From: an uncultured Prevotellaceae bacterium
GTDB taxonomy: Bacteria; Bacteroidota; Bacteroidia; Bacteroidales; Muribaculaceae
Direction of reading: 5' to 3'
Length of the DNA: 55,441 nt
Assembly: GCA_947169265.1 (NCBI GenBank)
Contig: CAMVPC010000022.1
Coordinates: 1-55,441 of the forward strand
The notes under the pieces were generated by a model. That model was not told the origin of the DNA. It saw nothing but the letters and a program-made list of their open reading frames with translations, and did no database searches. Positions within the stretch are counted from its first letter, which is position 1. Each line of letters starts with the position of its first letter. Below, in pieces: positions 16,162 through 24,298 of the stretch. The translations under genes and the position numbers were made by a program.

Positions 16162-17673
16162 TTATTTGTCGTTGTTTGCAGTCTTTTGGAGCGTTTGTTT
16201 CCTGATACCAACCTCGTCGAGGAGGGTGTTCATCCAGTCGATATACTTCTTGGCTTCCTTGTCGCCGATGTCGTCTTCGCCACACGCCGCCTTGTACAGT
16301 TCATCAAGCTCTGTATCGAGCTGGGCAAGATCGCGGCTCGTGACCTGTGACAGGGTTTCGAGGGCATCGCTGCGCACCTCGGGATTGTCGATGTCAATCA
16401 TGAGGTGGTGGAACAAGTCGAGCCCAAAGAGGCTATATTTCTTGAACAACAAGTCTTTATTGTTATGGCGGCCAAAGAAGAGCTGCCCGTAGTGCTTGAC
16501 CATGTCGAGCGTCATGTTGTGGGGAGGTGACTGCGGCGGAATCACGCGCTGGCGACGCCGTGCCGTGAAAATCATGCCCAGCACGAGAAGGGACAGCAAG
16601 GTATAGAGGGCCCAGCGCAACGCCTTGTGCTCGAGCAAGTAGCTTAAGAATGATTGCGAGCCATCAACAATTATTGGCTCGCCAGACTCCACCAGCCCAT
16701 AGACGTCAGCGCGTACAATGGGGCGTTCGGTGCCCAACAGCGAAACCAACCGCATGGCGAAAGGCGACAACTGCTTGTCGAGGATGCCGTAGTTGCTCAC
16801 CACGAGAGGAGTCGTGGCCACGATGAAGCGGGCATCGCCCTGCTGCCGTACCGCCACCACCGGCACGCCTCTCGTCGATATACCTTGCCTGTCGTAGGAA
16901 GCGACCGTGGTCCAATTCGAATCGTTAAGATTGAGGTAGCTGTTAATCAATGATGGCAACACCTCATATTGTGCCTTACCCATCACATTGTCGGCTTCCC
17001 ACGTGAGCTGCCTTGTATCATGGTTACTATATTCGTGAGCCATTTGTTTCTTAAAGAACCCACCGTATTCTACTATTGTCATGCCATATAGCGCATAGAG
17101 ATCGTCGTATTCAAGGTCAATGTTTTCATCATAACCGCCACCAAGACCACGATAGTTGTAATTGTAGTTATACTCGTCGTAATTATAGTCATCGGTAACG
17201 TAATCTTCTACCACGACATCCTCATCACCAGCATATTCCTCATCGCCAGCATATTCCTCATCGCCAGCATATTCCTCATCGCCAGCACTCACATCACTCA
17301 CCTCCTCATAATAGGGCGGGACAGTGATGTCCCTCACTACCAGCAACACGTTGCGGCCCTGGCCCAAAAGGGTGTCGATGGCATCTTTCTCACTCTCCCA
17401 CAGAGTATAACTGCTGGTCACAAGCATCACATTGCAGTCGTTGAGTGTGCTGTCGCTCGCCACGTCACTCAAGTAGCCACGCACCACGCTGTAGTTCACA
17501 TCGAGCGAGCGCGAAAGCACCTCATCAAACACTTTGGCGCCGAAGGGTTGCCCCGACTTAGCCAGATGAGTAGGTTCCCATATAAACGCTTGAGGACGAC
17601 TTACTCCAATAAAAATCAAGAGTGCGGCAAGCAGTCCCACGAGGACGATGGCCCATACCTTTCCGTTTTTCAT
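16162..17673 (-). CDS. DUF4350-domain membrane protein with internal tandem repeats
   Basis: About 503 residues from the ATG at 17673 (MKNGKVWAIVLVGLLAALLI), which forms ATGA with the stop of the upstream gene, a sign of translational coupling. The frame opens earlier at 17868, but that part is a shadow of the upstream gene. An N-terminal span is followed by a periplasmic DUF4350-like domain, then an acidic Asp/Glu/Tyr-rich tract with DEEYAG repeated (encoded at 17221-17292) and NYDEYNYNYNY. A second span (RWALYTLLSLLVLGMIFTA) and a cytoplasmic tail follow. Confidence 0.8.
   Translation of the reverse strand: MKNGKVWAIVLVGLLAALLIFIGVSRPQAFIWEPTHLAKSGQPFGAKVFDEVLSRSLDVNYSVVRGYLSDVASDSTLNDCNVMLVTSSYTLWESEKDAIDTLLGQGRNVLLVVRDITVPPYYEEVSDVSAGDEEYAGDEEYAGDEEYAGDEDVVVEDYVTDDYNYDEYNYNYNYRGLGGGYDENIDLEYDDLYALYGMTIVEYGGFFKKQMAHEYSNHDTRQLTWEADNVMGKAQYEVLPSLINSYLNLNDSNWTTVASYDRQGISTRGVPVVAVRQQGDARFIVATTPLVVSNYGILDKQLSPFAMRLVSLLGTERPIVRADVYGLVESGEPIIVDGSQSFLSYLLEHKALRWALYTLLSLLVLGMIFTARRRQRVIPPQSPPHNMTLDMVKHYGQLFFGRHNNKDLLFKKYSLFGLDLFHHLMIDIDNPEVRSDALETLSQVTSRDLAQLDTELDELYKAACGEDDIGDKEAKKYIDWMNTLLDEVGIRKQTLQKTANNDK
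17221..17292 (-). repeat. 18-bp tandem repeat inside the DUF4350 gene
   Basis: Four units of CTCATCRCCAGCATATTC (the last diverged) encode the DEEYAG run. Such repeats change length by slippage, in multiples of six residues. Confidence 0.8.
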
Positions 17674-18353
17674 GCCTCGCCCTCCTTCCTCGTTTCGGTA
17701 GTGACGGCGGGCAAGGTCTCGGCCTTGAATGCGAGCATTGTCTCGCATATCTTGCGCGTAGCCTCGTAATCGCCGTAGCGCACCATCATGAAATGCATGG
17801 TGAGGCGCGTGAACGACGGCAGGCCAGCCTCGCGCACATAGTCCTCGGGAGTCTTGTCGTGTCTCCACTGCACAGCGCCACGCTCGTGCAACTCACGCAA
17901 CGTGGTGAGGTAAATGAGCCTCACGGCCTGGCGATAGTCACCTGCCGCCATAGCCTCGACGATGCCGTCAGTAATTTCTTCGGGCTTGAGGGTGCGTATG
18001 TCGGTGTCGGCATTGGTGGCCTTCTCCTCTTCGGGCACTTCGTCTTCCTCCTCATCACCATCGTCATCGCTCTTTTTATTTTTCCTCCAAAAGGTGATGA
18101 AATCCCATAGTTTTCTAAAACCGCCGCTGCGATAAAACAGAAAAAGCAGCAGCAAGAGTATTACCACCCCAATCGTAATCCACACCCAGCCAGGGATGTG
18201 CAGGCCGTCGGACATACCGGACATGCTGGGCATATCCTGGTCCATGAGCTTTTCGCCCTCCTCCACCAGCTCGCGGGCGTAGTCGTAGTCGCCGCTCTGC
18301 CGCATTTGCTCAAGGGCTTGCTCGTTGACAACTATGGTATCGCTGTGTGGCAT
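17670..18353 (-). CDS. DUF4129-domain membrane protein
   Basis: 227 residues. An N-terminal amphipathic part is followed by a membrane span (WVWITIGVVILLLLLFLFY, near 54-72) and an acidic linker (DDDGDEEEDEVPEEE). The C-terminal cytoplasmic domain has the DUF4129 phrase AVRLIYLTTLRELHERGAV and DKTPEDYVREAGLP. DUF4129 proteins occur with MoxR/DUF58/transglutaminase genes. It overlaps the next gene by ATGA. Confidence 0.85.
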   Translation of the reverse strand: MPHSDTIVVNEQALEQMRQSGDYDYARELVEEGEKLMDQDMPSMSGMSDGLHIPGWVWITIGVVILLLLLFLFYRSGGFRKLWDFITFWRKNKKSDDDGDEEEDEVPEEEKATNADTDIRTLKPEEITDGIVEAMAAGDYRQAVRLIYLTTLRELHERGAVQWRHDKTPEDYVREAGLPSFTRLTMHFMMVRYGDYEATRKICETMLAFKAETLPAVTTETRKEGEA

Positions 18354-18358
18354 GACGT

Positions 18359-19333
18359 TCAGGGCTGGTCAAAGGTTTCAATAAGGCGGTTTAAATCATC
18401 GAAATTCAGCGCCTTGCGCGCCACGCAATTACCATAAAAGTAGAAGCACACCAGCACGGCGATGAGTACCGACAAATAGAAATAGAGAAGCTGGAAAGCC
18501 GAGAACAAATAAAGCAATACGTCGTAGGTCCAAGCGACGGCCACATTCCTTGCAGCCTCACTGAGCAAGTCGTCGCGCAAGATAACCAGTAACCGCCACG
18601 GCAACTCGGTTACCATCTGCGCAAAAAACACGACAAGCGTCATCATGAAAACCAGGCCCAAGAAAGAGCCAAAGTTTGAGAACACCAAGGATACCGCCCT
18701 TCCTTTCTTCCATTCGGTCTTCAAGCACCAGTTGAGATGGGATACAAAGACAAAATACAATAACAAGAGAAAAATGGGCAACACAAATATAAAAAGAAAT
18801 ACCCTCCCCAAGCTATCGTCCCATGCAACAGATATCAACTTTAAAAGAATCCATGCTATAAACGACGCAAATGCCGCGCTCAACAAGATACCGAACCACT
18901 GCCTACTCATCGTGACGAAGATGTCCTTCACACGCAGATCGCGCATGCGGACCACGTCCTCGTCGCCACGGGGCTCATCGTCGTGGTGGCGCACCGCAAC
19001 GGCTGTCGCAAGGCCCATAATGGCAAGAATGGCGAGCGACTGCATGACGATGAGCTTCCACCCGTCGTCGCCAAACGGATCTTCATCATAGTACTCGCTA
19101 TAAGGATCAATGTACCGTGATTCCACGCGCTGATTGTCCATACCTTGCTGTTGCAACGAGAACACGGGCACCGCATGCAGCAGGGCTATGGGGAGCAACA
19201 CCAGCAGCGCAAGGCGCAACATGGTCTTGCGGTAGAACTTAAACAAGGCCACACCCGTGTTGATGCACTCGCCCACGCTACGGCGGGTGAAAAAGGGCAG
19301 TATCAAGGGCTCACGGTGTTGATTTTGCTGCAT
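18359..19333 (-). CDS. Multi-span membrane protein of the MoxR cluster
   Basis: 324 residues. Several spans are visible: LALLVLLPIALLHAVPVF, VMQSLAILAIMGLATAVAV, LFIFVLPIFLLLLYFVFV, LVFMMTLVVFFAQM and AFQLLYFYLSVLIAVLVCFY. No signal peptide motif. Family not certain (DUF-type integral membrane protein). It overlaps the SpoIIM-type gene by 23 bp and precedes the DUF4129 gene by 5 bp, so it is within the same operon. Confidence 0.75.
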   Translation of the reverse strand: MQQNQHREPLILPFFTRRSVGECINTGVALFKFYRKTMLRLALLVLLPIALLHAVPVFSLQQQGMDNQRVESRYIDPYSEYYDEDPFGDDGWKLIVMQSLAILAIMGLATAVAVRHHDDEPRGDEDVVRMRDLRVKDIFVTMSRQWFGILLSAAFASFIAWILLKLISVAWDDSLGRVFLFIFVLPIFLLLLYFVFVSHLNWCLKTEWKKGRAVSLVFSNFGSFLGLVFMMTLVVFFAQMVTELPWRLLVILRDDLLSEAARNVAVAWTYDVLLYLFSAFQLLYFYLSVLIAVLVCFYFYGNCVARKALNFDDLNRLIETFDQP

Positions 19334-20288
19334 GGCGACCCACCCTCCACGGGTAATAAACGTAATAGAAAAACACCACGAGCGCGCTCACCCCGATAAT
19401 TGAGGCGCGCACCCACAGTGGCCACTCCACGTGGCGCGTGATAAAACTCTCGATAAAACCTGCCACCATGAACATGGGCACCGTGCCCAGCACGATTTTC
19501 GCGCCACGCTTGGCGCTCCGCTTGAACGACTCGAGGCGGCTATAGGTACCCGGGAACAACCACCCGTTGCCCATCACGATGCCTGCGCCGCCGGCGATGA
19601 CGATGGCGCTGAGCTCGAGCGTGCCGTGCAACATGATTGTGGTGAGCGACAGTGACAACAATCCATAACGGAAGAAAAACACCAGCCACGCCCCCAAAAT
19701 GATACCATTGTTGAACAGCACATATCCTGTGGCAACGCTCGTGAGCAACCCTGCGGCAAACGCATAAAATCCCACTTTAATATTGTTAAGGGTGATGGCG
19801 AAATACATGGTATACTCATTATCGCTGCCATAGATGCCCATGGGTTCGCCGTTCTCCACGTTTTCGATGCTCTGATCCACATAACTGTCACCCAGCGCGA
19901 CACGCACAAAATCGGGGTCTTGATAGGCCGAGAAAGCGCCTATCGCTACGGCCACCAAAAAAAGGGCCAGCGACAGGAACATGGCGCGGCGAGCCTGCCA
20001 CATAGCCAAGGGCAACTCGCGCGTCCAGAAGGTGAGCAGCCTCGAGGCACTCTCGCGCTTGCTGCCATAAATCTGCTGGTGGAGCTGGGCCGTGATGCTG
20101 TTAAGATAGGTGGTGATGGTGGAGTTGGGATAATGCGTCTGCGCGAAAGCGAGGTCACTGGAAAGCTCTCCGTAGGCTTCGGCGAGATAGTCGGGCGAGA
20201 GCGATTTCATATTCATGAATTCGCGCTCATAGTTGTGCCACTTGGCCATGTTTTGCCTTATGAAGATAGCTTCTTTCATGCCGTTCAC
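19311..20288 (-). CDS. SpoIIM/stage II sporulation protein M-type membrane protein
   Basis: 325 residues. An alternative start is the ATG at 20279 (MKEAIFIRQ). A cytoplasmic head with helical hairpins is followed by five or so spans with the SpoIIM family pattern (NNIKVGFYAFAAGLLTSVATGYVLFNNG, LGAWLVFFFRYG, HGTLELSAIVIAGGAG). In non-sporulating bacteria these genes pair with RDD, MoxR and DUF58 genes as here. It is the first gene of the minus-strand operon and diverges from the RDD gene. The biochemical role is unclear. Confidence 0.85.
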   Translation of the reverse strand: MNGMKEAIFIRQNMAKWHNYEREFMNMKSLSPDYLAEAYGELSSDLAFAQTHYPNSTITTYLNSITAQLHQQIYGSKRESASRLLTFWTRELPLAMWQARRAMFLSLALFLVAVAIGAFSAYQDPDFVRVALGDSYVDQSIENVENGEPMGIYGSDNEYTMYFAITLNNIKVGFYAFAAGLLTSVATGYVLFNNGIILGAWLVFFFRYGLLSLSLTTIMLHGTLELSAIVIAGGAGIVMGNGWLFPGTYSRLESFKRSAKRGAKIVLGTVPMFMVAGFIESFITRHVEWPLWVRASIIGVSALVVFFYYVYYPWRVGRHAAKSTP

Positions 20289-20301
20289 GCTTAATTAGTT
20301 G

Positions 20302-20309
20302 CAAATATA
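20302..20309 (-). promoter_or_regulatory. -7 element for the SpoIIM-MoxR operon
   Basis: TATATTTG on the minus strand, 13 bp before the gene start at 20288, in the divergent intergenic region. Confidence 0.45.
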
Positions 20310-20374
20310 ATAATATTTGTGCTCACCTCCATAAAAACGCGAGGTATTAATTATGATTTCTGCCAAAAAAGCTC

Positions 20375-20382
20375 TATTTTTG
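20375..20382 (+). promoter_or_regulatory. -7 element for the RDD gene
   Basis: TATTTTTG, 18 bp before the ATG at 20401. It argues that translation begins at 20401 and not at the earlier ATG at 20353. The -33 box is weak. Confidence 0.5.
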
Positions 20383-20400
20383 TGCGCAAAACGAGATAAC

Positions 20401-21144
20401 ATGCCCAACACGAAAATTACCACCGGACAATATGTGCGCATCGAGCAACCCATGGCAAGCGTGGGCGAACGCATCTTAGCCGTAATCATCGACATGCTCG
20501 CCTTGTTTTTCTACTCATGGCTGGCATTAACCATCTGCTTGGCTTTTTTGGGCGCTTTCGATGCAAATGACAGCACAATCTATGTGGTGTTGACTCTTTT
20601 CATATTCATTCCATGCTGGCTCTACCAACCTTTATTCGAAGCATTCAACAAGGGGCGCACGTTCGGCAAGCTCGCCATGGGCATCAAGGTGGCCACCGAC
20701 GACGGCTCGGCGCCTTCGGTGGGAATGATTATCATTCGCTGGTTGTTACTCACTATCGACATCATTACAGGCATAGGCGTCGTTTCCATCCTCTTCACAC
20801 GCAAAAACAAGCGCCTGGGCGACCTGGCCGCCGGCACCATCGTTATCAAGGTGAAGAAAGGCAATGCCGAGGAACGCATCGACATGCTGCGCGAGTATGG
20901 CTTCGTCAACGAAGGCTATCGGCCCTTCTACCGCTCGTTGTCACGCCTCACGCCGCGCCAAGCACAGACTATCTCGCAAGTGCTCGCATTCTATGGCCCT
21001 AACCGCCAATATTATATCAACCGCTTGGGCGACAAAGTGATTCACACGCTGCGCATCCTCCCCGCTCCGGGAGCCAGTGCCCAGCAATTCCTCTACGCCG
21101 TGCTCAACGACTACTACTATTACTCAAGCACGGTGGAAATGTGA
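20401..21144 (+). CDS. RDD-family membrane protein
   Basis: 247 residues from 20401 (MPNTKITTGQYVRIEQPMAS). The RDD fold is marked by ERILAVIIDMLALFFYSWL (Arg/Asp at the first span) and FNKGRTFGKLAMGIKV, then SILFTRKNKRLGDLAAGTIV. A C-terminal cytoplasmic domain of ~90 residues follows. RDD proteins in this neighbourhood are probably transport or envelope-associated. It is divergent from the SpoIIM operon and is followed 2 bp later by mutY. Confidence 0.85.
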   Translation: MPNTKITTGQYVRIEQPMASVGERILAVIIDMLALFFYSWLALTICLAFLGAFDANDSTIYVVLTLFIFIPCWLYQPLFEAFNKGRTFGKLAMGIKVATDDGSAPSVGMIIIRWLLLTIDIITGIGVVSILFTRKNKRLGDLAAGTIVIKVKKGNAEERIDMLREYGFVNEGYRPFYRSLSRLTPRQAQTISQVLAFYGPNRQYYINRLGDKVIHTLRILPAPGASAQQFLYAVLNDYYYYSSTVEM

Positions 21145-21146
21145 CC

Positions 21147-22154
21147 ATGGAAACAACCCATTTTGCCACTGCGCTGCTGCGATGGTATGAGAAAAACGGA
21201 CGCGAGTTGCCCTGGCGCAACACGCGCGACCCTTATGCCATCTGGCTCAGCGAGGTAATCCTGCAGCAAACACGTGTGCAACAAGGACGCGACTACTGGC
21301 AACGCTTCATGCAACGTTTCCCCACCGTCGAGAGCCTCGCCGCGGCTACGCAGGACGAGGTGCTCAAGCTGTGGCAAGGACTGGGATATTATAGCCGCGC
21401 GCGCAACCTCCACGCCGCCGCGCGACAGATTGTGGCGCGAGGAGGCTTTCCCACCACCCGCGACGAGCTGCGCTCGTTGCGCGGCGTGGGCGACTATACG
21501 TCGGCCGCCGTGGCGTCGCTGGCATTCAACGAACCGGTGGCCGTGGTCGATGGCAATGTGTTCCGCGTGCTCGCGCGCTATTATGCCATCGACACGCCCA
21601 TCGACACCACACAAGGCAAGCGCCACTTCCAGGCCCTCGCGCAAGAGTTGCTGCCGCCGGCTGCCGCCGCCACCTTCAACCAGGCCATCATGGACTTCGG
21701 GGCCCTGGTGTGCACACCTGCCGCGCCGCGCTGCGACGAATGCCCGGTGGCCACGACCTGCGCCGCGCTGCGCCACGACGCCCCCACGCGCTATCCTGTC
21801 AAGTCGCGCAAGACAGCCGTTGCCCTGCGCCGGCTATGTTACATCTACGCGCGTTACGACGGCAAGGCGGCCTTCCGCCGGCGGCCCGCCGGCGACATTT
21901 GGCAGGGCTTGTGGGAACCGTTACTCATCGAGGGCGACACGCTGCCGCCGCTCGCCGGCACGGTGACCCTGCTGCGCCGGGGCGTGCGCCATGTGCTCAC
22001 CCACCGCGTGCTCGTGGCCGACTTCTACCTGCTCGAGTGTGACGACGCGATACCGCTTCCCGCCGGCTACCGGTGGGTTGACGAAGCGCGCATCGACGAC
22101 CTGGCCGTCCCCCGTCTCGTCGAGCGTCTGCTATCGCTCGTCAACCGCGAGTAA
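21147..22154 (+). CDS. mutY: A/G-specific adenine DNA glycosylase
   Basis: 335 residues from the ATG at 21147 (METTHFATAL). A GTG at 21141 is a less likely start that overlaps the RDD stop. It removes adenine opposite 8-oxo-G in base-excision repair. Catalytic Glu36 lies in SEVILQQTRV and Asp135 in VVDGNVFRV. The helix-hairpin-helix is LRGVGDYTSAAV. The 4Fe-4S cluster motif is C-x6-C-x2-C-x5-C (CTPAAPRCDECPVATTC). A NUDIX-like C-terminal domain follows. It is probably translated from the RDD transcript. Confidence 0.95.
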   Translation: METTHFATALLRWYEKNGRELPWRNTRDPYAIWLSEVILQQTRVQQGRDYWQRFMQRFPTVESLAAATQDEVLKLWQGLGYYSRARNLHAAARQIVARGGFPTTRDELRSLRGVGDYTSAAVASLAFNEPVAVVDGNVFRVLARYYAIDTPIDTTQGKRHFQALAQELLPPAAAATFNQAIMDFGALVCTPAAPRCDECPVATTCAALRHDAPTRYPVKSRKTAVALRRLCYIYARYDGKAAFRRRPAGDIWQGLWEPLLIEGDTLPPLAGTVTLLRRGVRHVLTHRVLVADFYLLECDDAIPLPAGYRWVDEARIDDLAVPRLVERLLSLVNRE

Positions 22155-22222
22155 AGACCTCGGTGGGAGCCTCACAAATCCAAAAAAAATTGCTCGATTA
22201 ACACTATTTCACGCTCAAGATT

Positions 22223-22253
22223 TTTGCGGGATTGATTTTTGTTTCTACTTTTG
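22223..22253 (+). promoter_or_regulatory. Bacteroidota-type promoter for the repeat-rich lipoprotein
   Basis: TTTG at 22223-22226, 19 bp, TACTTTTG at 22246-22253. The start codon at 22316 is 62 bp further on. Confidence 0.7.
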
Positions 22254-22315
22254 GCGCGACAATCGGGGGGAACGATTCCTCCACCTTTATTTAATACTTT
22301 AAACAAAAAGAGTTT

Positions 22316-22987
22316 ATGAAAAAGTTTTTTGTGATGTTAATGGCTGTGGCCGCGATCGGTTTTGTGAGCTGCAGCGGTAACAACGAAGGTTCGGCCGAGC
22401 AGTCGACCGACAGTGTGGCACAAGTGAGCCCCAAGGAAATCGAGTTTGACCTCGATGGTTTCAAGGCTAAGCTCGACGAGGCCATCAAGAGCGGCGACAA
22501 GGCTGCCATCGCACAAGTCCTTGACGAAGCCAAGGCCAAAATCGACCAGGAAAAGAGCAAAGACGGAGCACAACGCGAGGCTGTCGCCGGCTTGTGGGCC
22601 AAGATTAAGGCTGCCGTCGACGAGCGCGCCGAAGAGCTCAAGAAACTGGGCGTTGACGAGGCTGTGAACAAAATCACCAACGTCGACGAGGAACTCAAGC
22701 AAGATGTCGACAAGTTTGTCCAGCAGTATGTAGAGCAGAGCAAGCAAGCCGTTGAGAATGCCGCCAACGAGGCCGTAGACCAGGCCACACAGCAGGTTGC
22801 CGACAAGGCCAATGAGGCTGCCGACAAGGCTCAACAAGCCGCTAACGAGGCCGCCAACAAGGCTCAGCAGGCCGCCAACGACGCCGCCAACAAGGCTCAG
22901 CAGGCCGCTAACGACGCCGCCAACAAGGCCAAACAGGCCGCTAACGACGCCGCCAACAAGGCCAAGCAAGCCGTGGGCCTGCCCTAA
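22316..22987 (+). CDS. Ala-rich lipoprotein with 11-residue repeats
   Basis: 223 residues. The lipobox is FVSC (Cys19) after MKKFFVMLMAVAAIG. A helical acidic/Lys-rich region (residues ~40-150) is followed by a repeat tail in which QQAANDAANKA-type units of 11 residues recur four times and a shorter one follows. An 11-residue period suits a long amphipathic helix, as in LEA-like or apolipoprotein-like proteins. It might brace the envelope or bind membranes, but this is inference. The repeat DNA is 22832-22963. It has a strong promoter and a strong terminator (23011-23052). Confidence 0.75.
   Translation: MKKFFVMLMAVAAIGFVSCSGNNEGSAEQSTDSVAQVSPKEIEFDLDGFKAKLDEAIKSGDKAAIAQVLDEAKAKIDQEKSKDGAQREAVAGLWAKIKAAVDERAEELKKLGVDEAVNKITNVDEELKQDVDKFVQQYVEQSKQAVENAANEAVDQATQQVADKANEAADKAQQAANEAANKAQQAANDAANKAQQAANDAANKAKQAANDAANKAKQAVGLP
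22832..22963 (+). repeat. 33-bp tandem repeat, four units
   Basis: Four units of 33 bp starting at 22832, 22865, 22898 and 22931, each coding (Q/K)QAAN(E/D)AANKA. Codons vary only slightly between units. Confidence 0.85.
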
Positions 22988-23010
22988 GGAAAACTAATAT
23001 TGAACATTAG

Positions 23011-23052
23011 GCGAGGGGCGCGACCATCGATGGTCGCGCCCCTTTCTCTCGC
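23011..23052 (+). terminator. Perfect 28-nt palindrome followed by T-rich run
   Basis: GGGGCGCGACCATC (23015-23028) and its exact complement (23029-23042), with CCTTTCTCTC after it. It likely ends the lipoprotein transcript. Confidence 0.8.
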
Positions 23053-23058
23053 GTGTGA

Positions 23059-23308
23059 TCAGTCGTCGGTCAACCACGCCTTGTTGAACACGCTCACCGG
23101 CTGGGTGGACCGCCGGCGGTCGTCGTCGAGCGGGATGCGCACCGTGTAAGTCTTGGCGCGCACCGTGAGACGCGTGGAACGTATCCACGGGTTGGCCTCG
23201 CGCAGCTGCGCGTAGCTGATGCCCTGCTCGCTCGCCCACGCCCAAAAAACAAGCCATTTTGCCCGAGGCGCAACACGGCACACCCTGGCCCACTCCTTTG
23301 ACGGGAGT
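23059..23308 (-). pseudogene. 3' relic of a lytic transglycosylase with LysM-like end
   Basis: On the minus strand, directly after the RluA stop, the frame reads KEWARVCRVAPRAKWLVFW, then ISYAQLREANPWIRS and AKTYTVRIP, and stops at 23059. This resembles the C-terminal LysM-type piece of MltD-like murein transglycosylases, but there is no catalytic domain and no start codon. The most likely explanation is a truncated gene left by a rearrangement. It could also be read through from the RluA-like gene by an upstream frameshift. Confidence 0.55.
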
Positions 23309-24265
23309 TTAGTGGCGGCGGGGGCGGAAGGGGGCGAACGAGGGCTCGACGATTTTGAGGAAATCGACGGGGATGGGAGTTTCGAAGTGGAGGAGTTCGT
23401 GGGTGACGGGGTGGATGAACTCGAGGCAGTAGGCATGGAGGCACATGCGCTCGATGGGGTCGGTGGCGGCGCCATATTTTCGGTCGCCCACCACGGGGTG
23501 GCCCAGTGTCTCGGCATGAACGCGTATCTGGTTCTTGCGGCCGGTTTGCAGCTTGAATTCGACAAGCGAGTAGCGGCCGTTGTTGCCACGCATACGCCAC
23601 GAGGTGGAGGACCACTTGCCGCCGTTGTCGGTGTCGCTGCTCACGACCTTGAGCCATTGGGTGTCGCGCAGCCAGGTCTCGATGGTGCCTTCGTTTTTTT
23701 CCATGACGCCCTCGAGCACGGCGATGTAACGGCGGTCCTTGACCCATCCGTGCCAGTCGTTGATGAAGAGTTGCTGCACCTCGACGCTCTTGGCATAGAC
23801 CATGACGCCTGAGGTGCGGGTATCGAGGCGGTGCACGACGTGAGCTCGGCAGCGCTGGCGCGTGCGCGTGAAATAGCTGTCGAGGAGTGTTTTCATGTTG
23901 AGGCTGTCGGTTCCCACTCCCATCGAGAGTACACCGTCGGCCTTGTCGACAACGATGAGGTGCTCGTCCTCGTAGACGATGCCGAAATACTGATTAAAAT
24001 CGGTCTCCACATCGTTGCCGGGATGGCGGCTCACCTCGACCACCATGCCCTGTTTCACCTCAAAGTCGTGTCGCGACTGCACGGTGCCGTCAACCTTGAC
24101 GGCGCCGTGAGAGAGAAGCGACTTGGCCTTGTTGCGGCTGATGCCGTCAAACTTGCGCATCACGAAGTCGAGCAGCGGCATGTCCTCTTGCGCGAGGAAA
24201 GGCAGATACTTGGTGTGGGCTTTCGGCGCGAAATGTCCGGGCTCGAAACGATGGGCGTGGCGCAT
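23309..24265 (-). CDS. RluA-family pseudouridine synthase
   Basis: 318 residues. An S4 RNA-binding domain lies at residues ~30-80 (LLDFVMRKFDGISRNKAKSL). The catalytic motif VVHRLDTRTSG holds Asp148. RluA-type enzymes isomerise uridine in rRNA or tRNA. The specific site cannot be told. The gene follows dnaJ at 33 bp and is probably co-transcribed with grpE and dnaJ. Confidence 0.9.
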   Translation of the reverse strand: MRHAHRFEPGHFAPKAHTKYLPFLAQEDMPLLDFVMRKFDGISRNKAKSLLSHGAVKVDGTVQSRHDFEVKQGMVVEVSRHPGNDVETDFNQYFGIVYEDEHLIVVDKADGVLSMGVGTDSLNMKTLLDSYFTRTRQRCRAHVVHRLDTRTSGVMVYAKSVEVQQLFINDWHGWVKDRRYIAVLEGVMEKNEGTIETWLRDTQWLKVVSSDTDNGGKWSSTSWRMRGNNGRYSLVEFKLQTGRKNQIRVHAETLGHPVVGDRKYGAATDPIERMCLHAYCLEFIHPVTHELLHFETPIPVDFLKIVEPSFAPFRPRRH

Positions 24266-24298
24266 ATTGACGGGGGGTATTAAAGGCGAGTGAAAGGG

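Noticed and set aside
15257-16492. 411-codon plus-strand frame across the MoxR gene
   Set aside because: Antisense to a clear Walker A/B protein; no own motifs.
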